Below, one piece after another: positions 21,569 through 34,157 of a stretch of 64,000 bases of DNA; within the stretch, counting starts at the first letter, position 1; each line of letters begins with the position of its first letter. Both the position numbers and the translations under genes were made by a program. This DNA is from Latrodectus hesperus (lineage: Eukaryota > Arthropoda > Arachnida > Araneae > Theridiidae), in assembly GCA_037975125.1 (NCBI GenBank), contig CM075855.1, positions 82,211,085-82,275,084 on the forward strand, in the 5' to 3' direction. The notes below the pieces were generated by a model. That model searched no databases, had not been told where the DNA came from, and was given only the letters and a program-made list of their open reading frames with translations.

Positions 21569-23338
21569 ACAGCCATAAATAGTCTCAATCGTCTAATTAG
21601 AGATAAATGTAGTCATCATAAAAACAAGCAATGGGAAGACAAACTTAAAACCTTAAACGCAGATGACAACTCTATCTGGAAGCTTGCCAGAAACCTGAAG
21701 AACAAGACTCCAACCTGCAAACCTCTGCATGGAGAAAGGGGACTGGTGTACACCGACCAGGAAAAAGCTGAAGCCTTTGCGGATAGCATGGAAAGACAAT
21801 TCAAACTTAACTTCTCCCACACAGACACTGACTTTGAAGATACAATCAATAACATCTATAAGAGGATCAACAGCAAAAATGTCACTGACCCGGGTATCGA
21901 ACCCACAACCATTGAAGAAATTCGCTCCATCATTAAACACCTTAATATAAGAAAATCTCCAGGTAAGGACAAAATTACTAACAAAATGATTAAATCCTCA
22001 TCTGAAAATATCATCTCTCAACTTAATATCATCTTTAATTCTTGTTTAAAACTTAACTACTTCCCTCACATCTGGAAAGAAGCTGTTGTTATTATGATTC
22101 CAAAACCTAACAAAGATCTTGTGATGCCTTGCAACTACCGGCCTATTAGTCTCCTTTCTTCTCTTGGGAAAATCTTCGAAAAAATTATTTACAACAGACT
22201 TCAAAAATATATGACTAAACTTCCTAACGAACAATATGGCTTCCGGAAAGGACTCTGTACTACAAAACAATTATTACGCATTATAGAATTTATCAGCAGA
22301 GGGCTTAAAAACAAAGAAAATTCTGCCTTTGTTATGCTAGATGTCTCCAAGGCATTTGACAGACTTTGGCATGAGGGATTAATTTATAAAATCAAAAATC
22401 TTCAATTTAATGAAAATATCATACTTCTTATTAAAAATTATCTTAAAAACAGATCTTTCAACATTAAACATAATCAAAGTATTTCTTCTACAAGATTCAT
22501 TGAAGCTGGGGTCCCACAAGGCAGTATCCTCGGCCCAATACTTTATTTATTCTATACAGTGGATTTTCCTGTCAATAGACTTGATTATAATAGCATAACA
22601 GCCTACTACGCGGACGATACTGGCATCATAACTAAATCAAAATCTATTGAACTTGCTATCCGCAAACTTCAGAACAAAATCAACGATGTCGAAGATTGGT
22701 GCTCCACCTGGAATATTGAAATCAACACAAATAAATCTAATCTACTTATTATCAAAAAACCCAGCACAAGAAGCAACAGAAAATCAGATCTCACCATGTT
22801 TGGCAATAAAATTCCAATTGTTAAAAATGCTAACTACTTAGGACTCACCATCAACCAGCACTTAAATTGGAAGCCTCATATTAAAAATGTCATCAATAAA
22901 GCAACTGGAATGCTGAGGAAATTACGACCTATAATGGGATATTATAGCAAAACAAACACCAAAATGAAAAAACTGCTTTACACTTCTATGATTCTTCCAA
23001 TCCTAACATATGCCTCTCCTGCTTGGTGTACGATTAATAAAACCACTATGAAATTGCTTAACAACTTCCAAAATAAAACTATTAGAAACATGCTCGGGGC
23101 CCCAAGATACATTAAAAATTCTTCTATTAGAAAAGATCTTAGAATGGACACTATGGAGCAACATATTGCTAAATGTAATATAAGATTTTTCAATAAAGCT
23201 GAAAACTGCTCTACAGCAAGCTTCAACGAAATTTTTAACTGTACAAACTCAAGTGATGATGTCAAATTAAGGCCAATTGCTGCCCACTATCTCAGCGATG
23301 CTATCATGTCTAGTCTTTCAAAAGCCAATCCCAGCTAA
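21569..23338 (+). CDS. LINE ORF2 fragment: reverse transcriptase, 5'-truncated, open
   Basis: About 590 codons open from the truncation point to TAA 23336-23338, with no internal stop. The reverse transcriptase palm is complete: NYRPISLLSSLGKIFEKI (about 22133-22186), FVMLDVSKAFDRLWH with the motif A aspartate (about 22328-22372), AGVPQGSILGP (about 22505-22537) and YADD at 22607-22618. Thumb and C-terminal parts follow (LPILTYASPAWC; RNMLGAPRYIK). This enzyme copies element RNA at nicked target DNA. The endonuclease that would nick it is missing, so the copy cannot move on its own. It has no natural start codon. The open frame suggests a recent insertion. Confidence 0.88.
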   Translation, partial: TAINSLNRLIRDKCSHHKNKQWEDKLKTLNADDNSIWKLARNLKNKTPTCKPLHGERGLVYTDQEKAEAFADSMERQFKLNFSHTDTDFEDTINNIYKRINSKNVTDPGIEPTTIEEIRSIIKHLNIRKSPGKDKITNKMIKSSSENIISQLNIIFNSCLKLNYFPHIWKEAVVIMIPKPNKDLVMPCNYRPISLLSSLGKIFEKIIYNRLQKYMTKLPNEQYGFRKGLCTTKQLLRIIEFISRGLKNKENSAFVMLDVSKAFDRLWHEGLIYKIKNLQFNENIILLIKNYLKNRSFNIKHNQSISSTRFIEAGVPQGSILGPILYLFYTVDFPVNRLDYNSITAYYADDTGIITKSKSIELAIRKLQNKINDVEDWCSTWNIEINTNKSNLLIIKKPSTRSNRKSDLTMFGNKIPIVKNANYLGLTINQHLNWKPHIKNVINKATGMLRKLRPIMGYYSKTNTKMKKLLYTSMILPILTYASPAWCTINKTTMKLLNNFQNKTIRNMLGAPRYIKNSSIRKDLRMDTMEQHIAKCNIRFFNKAENCSTASFNEIFNCTNSSDDVKLRPIAAHYLSDAIMSSLSKANPS

Positions 23339-23755
23339 TTCACTTTGTAAATACTTTGTAAATATTTTATTCCACTTTTTAGTATTATATTCCTACTTTT
23401 GAACTGTAAATTTTCTGTATATACTTCATGTTTCACTTATTTTCTAGTGTTTTTTGTACTTTTTCCTATTTAACCCAGATATTTAATCCAGATTTTTACT
23501 ATTTTCAATTTTATTTCTCACTTATATCATGACTTGCAAATTCTGTAACTTTACCCCTGTAATGTTGTTTTTATTTGCAAAAATTATTATTTTTTTCGAG
23601 CTCTCTTTTTCGATTGCTGGATCAACTCATTCGGCCAATCAGAGACCGTCCGCTTTCCCCGGACTCCCCCTCCTCTTCTTCTACTATCTTGACTCCTCCC
23701 ACTCGCCACTTTTCCTCTAATTTCCACGACAACCTATCACAGATGAAAGAGTAAA

Positions 23756-23770
23756 AGCAGCTTCGCTGCT
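23756..23770 (+). other. 3'-terminal hairpin of the younger LINE
   Basis: AGCAGC TTC GCTGCT forms a perfect 6-bp stem about 34 bp from the element end. It could be the signal by which the reverse transcriptase recognises its RNA. The older LINE has a weaker TTAGC/GCTAA pair at a comparable place. Confidence 0.4.
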
Positions 23771-23804
23771 AAATGCTCTGGTTTAACGAATTGATTCTTG
23801 ATTC

Positions 23805-23818
23805 TTGATGCTCCAGAA
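23805..23818. repeat. LINE target-site duplication, right
   Basis: Exact repeat of 21553-21566 (TTGATGCTCCAGAA). Together they mark one base-exact insertion point inside the older LINE's coding region. Confidence 0.85.
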
Positions 23819-25905
23819 TAACACTATTTAAATCTCTGGGTGTGGCACTGTTTTTCAGATAGTATGATGCTCCAACGATTTTTCGCAAAGTTTTATTTTA
23901 GAATGCATTTAGGGCTCACATGTGCTTATCACTATTAGTGCACCACGCAGGTGAAGCATACGTAACTAGTAGTCTGATCACGTTTGTATAAATGATATTT
24001 TTAAGTTTGCTGTGTCATCCAATTGTAGGTCTAAGTTGAAGAAACTTTCCTTGTGCCTTTGCTATAAATTTTTAATGTAGCCTCTCCAGTTAAGGTATTT
24101 ATTGATCATTATCCCAAGATAGGTTGCAGTTTTGACTTCTAGAATTTTTTTTCACTGAACATGTAGGTTTCTCTGCATTTTCAACAGGTAGTTTTGGGGG
24201 ATCTTAAGGTGAGTAAATTAGATTTAGCAGCATTAATTTGAATTTTCCATTAATTGTAAAATAAATTAATTTATTGTGAAAAAATTAATTTAAAGAAAAA
24301 TGTGCACAACTTTTTTATAAATTAATTTTTCGTTTCAGTTTCCGCAGCGCGTTATCAGTACTTTTATATTTAATGATGAAGCCGGTATCATGCGTAAAAA
24401 TTGCTATTGTACTTTTATAATCTTTAGTGACTATAAGAAAGTCCACTGCGTAGATCTGATATAAAATATGGCCTAGGATACTCCTGCTTCAATAGGTCAT
24501 GCAGGGGAGAAGGTGTTGTTTACTGTCACGGTAAATTCTCTATGCTGCAGATTATTTTTAATGATTATGACGAATTTCATGTTGACATTAAGTTTTTGAA
24601 GCTTAATTATTAATCCTAAATGCCAGAATCTATCGAAAGCTTTCGATATATCTAGCATTACAAAGGCTAGCTTTTCTTTATTTCTGAACTCCCGTCTGAT
24701 GTATTCAAGTATGAGCACAAGTAGCTTGAACATACTGAGTTTTTACGGAAACCAAATTGTTTATCCGGGAGTTTTTCCATGTATATTTTTATTCTGTTTT
24801 GGATGACTCTTTAATATATATTTTCCAATGAGGGAAGACGACTGATTGGCTGATAACTGCTTGGTATTATTGGATTTTTATGTTGTTTCTGGAACATGAT
24901 ACCTGCTAGTTTCCATGCTGAAGGATAGTAAAGTGAATTAAAGCAACTGTTGATAATTTGAGCAACGTTGTTAATGATATATATATAAGTAGCGCTTAAG
25001 TAGCGCTTTGATAATTTTATTAATTATTTTATCCTTCCCAGGTTCTTTTTCGATTTTTGTGTACTTAATGATGTGTAACAATTCCTCTACATTAGTAGGT
25101 TGCAGGTTCGAGTCGGCATTTAGGTCTTTAAAGTTGTTTCTTTCTAACTGCGCGATAAATATTTTCTTCAAATTTTTCATTTATATTAATGTGCTTGGTG
25201 GTAAATTTCTGCTCCATATAGTCCACAAAGGCCTCAGGTTTGTCTTTATCAGTAAAAACTAGTCCTTTTTCACCATGTATTGAATGGTCAACTTGGATTT
25301 CTATTTTTAAATTCTTGGCTAATTTTCAAATGAAGCTTGTTCCTTTTCTAGAATATTAATTTTAGATTCCCAGTTTTTATTTCGATGTTTTATGCAATCT
25401 TCCCTAATTTCTCTTTGTAATTTATTAATAATTGTTTGAATAGATGGGTTTAACATATTTCTATAGATTTTTCCTCAATTTGTTTTTGAATTTAATTTTA
25501 TCGTTTATTTCCTTGGGTAGTAAGGTGTGGTTGTCTTTATATTCAAATTCTTCTGATTTTTCGGTGAATGTTTGGAGGATTTCTTCATTGGTTCAATATG
25601 AGCGTCAATTTCTTCTTAATTATTAATAGATGGAATAATGGCTATTTTTGGCTTTAAGATGTTATTTAAGAGTTGCCAATCGGTCTTGTTAAAAATATTT
25701 TTAGTATAGGGTTGTTGATGTCCAACAGAAATTACAGGTAAGTGGTTAGAAGGGAGGTCATTTATGACGTCTGCAGGCGTATAGTTAGAGTAGAGTTGGT
25801 GATGACAATATCCAAAAATATCTGGTCTGTGTGCGGTAAAAATTAGACCGGAGGTAAGTTCCAGCGTGGATGTAATATCTTTTCCCTGTTTATTTATAAT
25901 TTTTA
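23819..25905 (-). pseudogene. Older LINE polymerase, upstream part (endonuclease end and RT)
   Basis: Blocks in leftward order: NDLPSNHLPVISVG (endonuclease C-terminus, 25720-25770); INKLQREIREDCIKHRNKNW near 25370-25430; GLVFTDKDKPEAFVDYMEQK near 25200-25265; EPGKDKIINKIIKA near 25000-25050; FVMLDISKAFDRFWH near 24610-24665; AGVS near 24485 where AGVPQGS is expected; INAAKSNLLTL near 24215-24250; LGIMINKYLNW near 24070-24120. The last block is followed by decayed thumb sequence up to 23819. Multiple stops and frameshifts, plus an AT-rich insertion at about 24245-24340, make it inactive. Motifs match the younger LINE at 21567-23804, so both belong to one clade. Confidence 0.75.
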
Positions 25906-26559
25906 CATTTTAAATTAATTGTGATTATATCGGTTAAGAAATATATGAATATTGGTAAAAAATATACTAATGTTTATATATATATATAGATTTTTAATTA
26001 ATTAATTTTTTGTATTTATTTAAGATTATATAATTATAAGTAAAATAATAAAATTGATTAAAAAGAAAATATTGAGCTGGACAAATTGTTCCATTTTAAA
26101 ATCATTTGTATTTCTACTTTTTCTTACTAAATTTTGTGGTTTCCCAGACCCATTAGAAGATCAGAGTGAAAAAGGCGTGTTTCAAATAGGCTAAGTCCAT
26201 CCTCCAATAAGAGAAACGTTTTAATCCCAGTTCCTGTCCACCTCACCTTTGGCTCGATCTCTCCAGAAGAGTATTTATTCATTTTCCTTCCCAACTTTCC
26301 TATGCTTATTTAAATTTTTTCTGTTTTGTTTATATAAACAGTGTTTTTATTTACAATTTAAAATTGATTTTGGTCTAAATTTAATTGTTCGTCCTTAATA
26401 TCACAATTTGAAATATTTTTTATTATTGTGTTTGGGTGACTTAGATTTTTAAAAGAAACTTTCTGCTTTGTTTGAGATATATTTAATTAAGGGAGGTATA
26501 CCTATTTCGTTTCTTACTAAATTAAAAACAAATTTAATTATTACTGACTTCCTAGGGCC
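25906..26559. other. AT-rich spacer between LINE and hAT
   Basis: No gene recognised. The upstream part of the older LINE or the downstream end of the hAT may extend into it in unreadable form. Confidence 0.4.
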
Positions 26560-28401
26560 TGTCTTTCAGAGCAAAGATTTTCGAAGGAGGGTTTAATATT
26601 AGAAATAGACACTCTCAGTTCTTTTTCTATATTTAGCTAAGATCTATATTTTGTCTTCAAAGAAGCCACCACAGAAAATCCAGTTTCACAAAGGTAAGAT
26701 ATTGAAAATGGTAGTAGAATAAGAAATGCTCTTGTTTTTAGTCCAGAAAACTCATCATCCACTCCTGCCCAAATTTCAACGAGTGATTTATTACTCAATT
26801 GTCTTTTGGTTTCGCCGCTTGCCGTGAAGTCTTGAAGGTTTCTTCCCCTTCAATTGAGAGTCATTCGGAAGTATTTGGAAATGGATCCCTCACCCACTTG
26901 TAACTTGATACCAGTTTGTCGTCAGCAAGAAAGTACTTTTTAAAATTCTTTGCTAGTATTGCTACATGATTTTCAATGGTTACAAAAACAACTTTTACAT
27001 GTTGTTCTTCAGCCTTGTAAGTTTTAATACAATCATTCAAATTTGCAAACATTATTAAGCTTTCTTGCTTTAAATTTCTGCTCCATAATTCCAATTTCCT
27101 ACAAAAAACATTTACTTTATCACTCGTTTCCAATATATGTGTATTTGCTCCTTGCAGTTGAAGATTCAAGTTATTTAATTTCTCGAATATGTCGACCACA
27201 CACACATGTAGCTCAATTTCATTACAAATAAACCACCGCGAAAATTCTCAGCTTCCGGTCTGTTTTCCTCTTCTAGGAAAACGGCGATTTCTTCTCTTAA
27301 CTCATAAACACGTTGCAAAAATTTCCCTGGTGATAACCATCTTGTCTGGCAATAAAATAGTAACGCTGAATGTACTGCACCCATCTTTTTACCAAGTATG
27401 GAAAAGATTCTTGATTTCAGGGGTCTCATTTTTATATAATTTACTACGGTTACAACCATAGTTAACACAATATTCAAACTAGGACTCATTTCTTTGGAAG
27501 CCAAAGCTTCTCTGTGGATCGTGAAATGTGTCCAGACACACTGTAGTGAATTTTGTTTCACAAGTGCTTGAATACTTTGGAATATTCCAGACATAGAACG
27601 AGCACCATCGGTGCATATTCCAACGCAATTTTTCCATTCTATGTTTGAATCGTTCATAAAATCATTTTAGATAGCAAATGATGTGAGTGCTGTTGCTTTG
27701 AGTTCTATTGGTTTGCAGAAAAGTAATTCTACTAATGACAAATCATCACAAAATCTAACATAGGCAATGAAATGAGCATCTTTATTACTATCTGTTGCCT
27801 CATCGAGTTGTATTGAAAACAATTTGTCACGCAACTTCGACAAAAGCTGACACTCTTCATCTTCAGTTATATCAGCAATTCGACAGGCAGCAGTATCATT
27901 TGAAAGAGGTATAGAGTGCAATTGTTTAGCAAAATTATCTCCAAACATAATTTCTACAACCTCAATTGCGGTTGGCAAAATAAGTTCTTCACCAATGGTG
28001 TGAGGCTTTTTACAACTGGTTATTTTATATGAAACTTTGCAAGAGGCAATTAAAGCTTTTTCATTCACAGACAAGGTTTTTATAAACAATGATTTTTGCT
28101 TTTCATATGATTTTAGTTTTAATTCGAAGAATTCTCTGGGTTTGTTTACGTACTCACTATGAAACGTTTCCAAATTTCGTTTAAGTTTATTAGGTTTCAT
28201 GCTGTCTGTCACCAACATTTTTGAGCAAATGATACTCAGGGGCCTTTCTTCTTCATTTACTTCAGTACTATTGAACCCAAAATTTAAGTATTCTTGAGAA
28301 TATTTCCTTGATTTTATTTTCGGAACTATGCTCGTATGTGTACTTGTTGATGCTTGTCTATCGTCTAATGCTCGCTTACGTCCGCTTAAAAATTTATCCA
28401 T
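26560..28401 (-). pseudogene. hAT transposase gene (ZBED5-like), broken
   Basis: Starts at ATG 28401 (MDKFLSGRKRALDD). A BED-finger-like stretch (LSIICSKMLVTDSMKPNKLK and beyond, about 28190-28260) has lost the first cysteine and one histidine. The catalytic region holds LDEATDSNKDAHF (first D), then an in-frame stop at about 27668, then CVGICTDGARSM (second D), HREALASKEM and CQTRWLS. A one-base shift near 27195-27220 moves the frame to CVVDIFEKLNNLNLQLQG. A second shift near 26860 leads to LPFSISYLCETGFSVVASLK (catalytic E and dimerisation motif, about 26660-26720), then a stop near 26645. All three catalytic residues survive, but one stop and two frameshifts prevent a full protein. Two segments, 28401-27667 and 27657-27175, are still open. 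Confidence 0.82.
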
Positions 28402-28928
28402 GATTCTGCATAAGTCTGCTGCCGAGAATATTTAATGCGGTGAATTGCAATTACACGAAAATATATATAACATACACATTCAGAATAGATTCAATTGCGA
28501 TAGAAGGATCTACTAGAATTAGATTGTCTGGTATTGAAATTGGCGTCATAGAACTTTCTCCTTCTCCCTATGAGAAAACATTTGTTCACATCTGCGCACG
28601 CTCCTAATTTAACCTTTAAGCTGACCAAACAAATTCCAGAAAAATCGAAAGTTCTCGCGAAACCGTGATGAATGCCCGACATGACGGGACGCAAGAGCAA
28701 TAAAAAGGCATAGGATCCTAGTTTTTTCAATGCTGAGGATCGGTGTTGCAAAATGTCAATAAATTTCCGTATTCTTGGTAGTTTATAAAGTTTAAATTTA
28801 AGGTTGTAGTGTAGGTTTAGCGCCAAAATACTCAAAATACATTATTATTGTATACATTTTATTGTATGCGGTGGGGAGGGTGGTGCGATGAAAATTAGGA
28901 TTGAAGATTGGGCCGTGAATACTAATAG

Positions 28929-28942
28929 GTTGAGAAACACTG
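28929..28942 (-). repeat. hAT terminal inverted repeat (one end)
   Basis: Plus strand GTTGAGAAACACTG, i.e. CAGTGTTTCTCAAC read leftward into the element, about 540 bp upstream of the transposase start. Confidence 0.55.
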
Positions 28943-28950
28943 AATTAAAC

Positions 28951-30895
28951 CACATAATTTCAAATTTTAGAAAATATGTGCTGAATCTCTGTTCAAGTTT
29001 TATAATGAGAAAATTGAATTTTTATCAGCAAAAGGTAATTTTAAATGTTCTATTGCATCAACATTTAGACTAAAAAAAACAATAACAAAGAAAATTATTT
29101 CAACAGGGATTTGATAAGTCTAATATTAATAAAATAGTGTGTTTAATCTAATATAATGTAAATGGAATTTTAAAACAAAGCAACCCATACTTTTTTCAAG
29201 AAAATAAATTTTATGGTAACCGAATGACATTTCAATCCAATGACCGAATACCACTTCAGTTAAAATTATCAATATAAGGAAATTACTAAATCAACAAGGT
29301 TTCATAAATCATATTATCTCAAAGATACAGAATTAGCTCTAAAAAGGCATCAGTTACACTGTTAATTTGTTCAATATCAATCTGCTATATTTTCTTTTAT
29401 TATTCATTTCAGAACAATCTGCTGTTTAGAAATAAATCATTTCCCAATAATTGCGAAAAGAAGCCAGATTGAACATGTTTCTAAAACCATAAAAAAAACA
29501 ATCTCAATCAATCATTTAACATCATTCTTAAATTATTTAGAAGAATCATTAAAAAAATCAAGTAATTAACTAATTCCTGAAAAATTCAGACATAAATAAC
29601 TCTTAGCAACGAAATGTTTATAAAACCATTGGAATTCATTAGTGAAGATACCCATTTAAAAGAATCATTAGTTTACATTGATTTGTAATTAATCAGCTTT
29701 AATTTATATATTTTATTACATCTGGTACTAAAAACTCATGTATAAATGAATAAGAAAACTTTACTTAAAAAAGTTTAATAATATTTCATACAGCAATCTT
29801 TCTTGCCCAAAATTTCATATCAGTTATAAAAATCAAAGTTTATCAACTATAAATATTTACAATACTGTTCATTAAAGATGAATGTGTTGATCGAATTTTA
29901 TATTTATTGTGCAGCATGAATTTTACAGTATTTTCAGAAATTCATAGAGCCTTATGCAGTTTACTCTAGCATCACATGAGTTAAATTCTCTCATTACCGT
30001 AAAATAACCTTAGAAAATTTAACAAAATGTCTGATGTTAAAATTAAAAAGAGTCATTTAAATATTTATGAGAATGTTGTCAGGGAAGAAAATACGAGATG
30101 GACATTAAAATCTTTGACTATATTCTTTAGACTATCCATTACACATTGGCAAAAGGGAACTCAGTTAGAACGAGGTGAGGCGTTTTTACATCAGACAAAA
30201 CAATTTTCTATTCTTTCGCTTATTTTACAATAATCTATCTATTATAATTAACATGACTAATGTAAACAATAAAGTTTTTCTACATATTAACTGTAATATA
30301 CAGTGTAATCTTTAAAAAACTTAATTTTTTTTAAGATTTAATCTCACTATGAAATATAGATCATGTAATTCTTTTCAAAGTTCTAAAATTGTAAGGAATT
30401 ATTATTTTAAAATTTGCAACTTTTCTAAATTCCAATGCCTGTGCTGTTGCTTATGTTTGCTACATAGCAAAACTAATTTCCTCTTAAAGTTTGGAGTGTA
30501 CTGAAGATATTTGCTATAATGTTTGGTATTTGCCATTTCATTTGTATTCAGAGTTGCTGAAAAAATGAGAGTATTCCTTAACTTAAGCCTATCACATGCG
30601 TGGAAAATTTAATCAACACCTTCAGAAGATGTTTTTTTTTGTTTGCATAAACTTCTTATCGTCACAAAATTATGCAAACTGTATTATGCAATCTCCAATT
30701 TTTAATATATGGAAGCAAATAACTAATTTAAACTTCCTTAAAATTTTATCGCATACAAAAGTTTAAACGAAAGGAATATCAGGACCTGCTCTTTTATGTA
30801 TTACTTCTTGATCCCTACTTAATTTACTATTATAGACTTCAGCATCAACAGAAGTAAGCTTTAAAATGTTGCACGCTCTTTTATGATAATACTGC
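28951..30895. other. AT-rich spacer
   Basis: No gene, repeat or RNA recognised. A 68-residue plus frame at 30027-30233 has no recognised family. Confidence 0.55.
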
Positions 30896-30897
30896 TA

Positions 30898-31120
30898 CAG
30901 TGAGTGTAAAACGTATTCGTACTGTACGACAATTGATTTAAAAGAGATCCGTTCATAAAAATTATTAGCATAAATTCCATTTTAATTAATTAGAAATATA
31001 TAACAGAACATATTTTCACTAGTTTCAAGTGAAATTTACAAAAAAATAATTTTCTACATGAATAAATATTTACAAAACTGAAACAATCCAACATCTTGTG
31101 GTGTAAAAAGTATTCGTACA
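30898..31120 (+). repeat. Left inverted repeat of the Tc1 element
   Basis: Starts CAGTGAGTGTAAAACGTATT. The inner copy of the binding-site-like motif (GTGTAAAAAGTATTCGTAC) is at 31101-31119. It pairs with 32313-32535. Confidence 0.9.
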
Positions 31121-31158
31121 TCAGGCATATATTGGCCAACACAATCATAGTATTACAG

Positions 31159-32171
<1,013 letters not shown>

Positions 32172-32312
32172 AGCAGAATTTCTAGTTTCTCACTACATTA
32201 AAATTTCCACTGAAGAACCTTTCTAGTAACTTACAAGATGACGTCAATTAACTACATCTTAATGGCTAAACCAGTCACAAAATATAACTAAAGAAATTTG
32301 CATTTCTTTTAG

Positions 32313-32535
32313 TGTACGAATACTTTTCACACCACAAGATAATGGATTGTTACAGTTTTGTAAATATTTATTGATGTATAAAATTATTTTTGTGTAAATT
32401 TCGCAAGAAACTAGTGAAAATATGTTCTATTATGTATTTATTATTAATTAAAATGGAATTTATGTTTATAGTTTTTATGAACGGATCTCTTTTAAATCAA
32501 TTGTCGTAATGTACGAATACTTTTTACACTCACTG
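32313..32535 (-). repeat. Right inverted repeat of the Tc1 element
   Basis: Read leftward it starts CAGTGAGTGTAAAAAGTATT and ends with the inner motif copy (GTGTGAAAAGTATTCGTACA). Same length as the left arm, with scattered substitutions. Confidence 0.9.
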
Positions 32536-32537
32536 TA

Positions 32538-34157
32538 TATTGACTGAATGAGAGGTTAATGAAAATGTGGTTGATAAAAAACAAAATAGAAATCAAAACA
32601 GTAAAAGTATGAAAAACTGAAAATATCATAAATAAGAAAAAGCTATAGTTTCTGCTCACCTGAAAAAATACGATAAAATATTGATCAGATTAAATGCGGC
32701 ATTCATAGAAACAAAATAATTGAAAAAATTTTAAACATCATTTAATTTAAGTAAATTTCACAAGCAATGTCCTACAATAGCATGAAATTATTTGTTTTTA
32801 AGTTATGTTAGAGATTACGAAAAGCTGCATATATTTTCAATGTTTTTGAAATTTGTGGGATTTGCTGTGAAATTAGAAAATCATAATTGTGTATGGATTG
32901 ATAAAATATATTTGACATTTTTGATTGTTTAAAGTTACACATTTTGTATAATTGATTATTATATGTAAACTAAATTTATTGGAAGTGGGTTTTTTTATTT
33001 TCATGATGCTTATTAACTAAGCACACTTGTTGTTTATTTATTTGTTAGTTATATAAATTCAAATGCTTCGTAACAGTAAATAATTTATAATTTTCGTACT
33101 TTTATTATCAGTTACACAGTAATATAAAATAACTTCTACATTCTTCACATGTTTAACTAGGTAAACACTAAAATTTTCATGCAATATGCTAAATTTATGC
33201 CGATATTTCGCGTACCAATCCTTCAGTATACTAAACAATTTAAAACAAATTTAATGAAAGTTACACTCTTAGTTACAAAAAAATTAATTCATGATGTACT
33301 GCATTATAAATTTTTATATAAAGTGACTTGAAAATTTATAAAATCTTAAAATATATAGTTCCTGTCAATGATGAGTCAGGTGTCATATAATTGTTAAACC
33401 AAGTTACAGATGATCATTCCAGATACCGCATTGTGAGCTGTTAGCTACAATAAATGTTTTAAGCAAAAATATATTTCAATTTTAATTAGAAAATACTTGA
33501 TAAGTTACAAAACTTACAGCAAATTAATAAAGTAAAAAAACTTCAATTCCAGTTTTCAATCATTGTGTAGAGATAATGTAATTCTGAGTGGCCTTTATCT
33601 TATCGTGTCTTCAGATAAAACCTTGATATAAATAACTAAACGGCAATGGTGTCGGAAACGGGGAAATCCCATGCACCACACTCAGAACACACCGATCTGT
33701 TCTAGCTTCTGAAGGAAAATATAAGAGTGTATCCAAATGTGTATTATTATGTATTTTATATTTAACTAAACAAATCCAACTTCTATTCATATCATTTAAA
33801 TTCTAGAAACATTTCGATTAGTGCATTAAATTTATTTGAAAGTTAATAAATTTTAATTGATAATAAGATATAAAATTGTGTAAGTTTGAAATCCCCCTCC
33901 AAGTGACTTTTTGCCAAATCTAGCGCCTTTTGTTTTGATTGTAGTGTTGCCAATTTCAGTTTTTGCTACTTTTCAGATTTCATTGTTGCCAGATTTCGAT
34001 TTTCTCATGTTTTACGTCATTTTTACTCAACATATATGCTTCTTTACAGTAGAATCAGCGTATTTAGTCTCATTTCGCATATTTAGTTTCACTGTCAAGC
34101 ACAATTTGAATTTTTCGCCATGTACAATTTGCATGTTGCTGTTTTAATTGTTCGTTT
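32538..34157. other. AT-rich spacer
   Basis: No gene recognised. A short GC-balanced patch at about 33640-33715 matches nothing known to me. Confidence 0.5.

Larger units (their letters stand above)
21567..23804 (+). mobile_element. Younger jockey-clade LINE, 5'-truncated
   Basis: A 2238-bp insertion flanked by exact 14-bp duplications. It keeps the 3' part of ORF2 and the 3' UTR and lacks the endonuclease and ORF1, the usual result of incomplete target-primed reverse transcription. The 3' UTR has a GC-richer block, a hairpin AGCAGC-TTC-GCTGCT (23756-23770), and ends with short TTGATTC repeats instead of poly(A). The last repeat merges with the target duplication. Confidence 0.88.
21350..25905 (-). 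mobile_element. Older jockey-clade LINE, split by a younger LINE
   Basis: A decayed LINE read leftward from about 25905 (end of the endonuclease, with DVINDLPSNHLPVISVG) through reverse transcriptase (25400-23819). It is interrupted at 23805 and resumes at 21566 with the C-terminal part of the same polymerase (NIAKINLNFFQAENCPATNL), which aligns with HIAKCNIRFFNKAENCSTAS of the inserted LINE. The two halves share the 14-bp junction sequence. The left end, about 21350, is where the coding match stops. Its 5' half is missing or unreadable right of 25905. Confidence 0.75.
26560..28942 (-). mobile_element. Decayed hAT transposon (ZBED5-like), one end visible
   Basis: A broken hAT transposase gene (28401-26560) with a leader of about 540 bp ending at 28942 in a hAT-type terminus. 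Read leftward from 28942 the end is CAGTGTTTCTCAACC, close to the CAGNGNTTCTCAACC termini of Charlie/SPIN-like hATs. The adjacent 8 bases (AATTAAAC, 28943-28950) would be the target duplication. The matching left terminus was not found, so the left boundary is only the end of coding similarity. Confidence 0.65.

Noticed and set aside
26338..26352. CAGTGTTTTTATTTAC as the second hAT terminus
   Set aside because: Only the first seven bases match the other end, and the neighbouring 8 bases (TATATAAA) do not match AATTAAAC.
28491..28835. 114-codon leftward ORF upstream of the hAT transposase
   Set aside because: It lies in the hAT leader between the terminus and the transposase start, shows no domain, and is probably chance.
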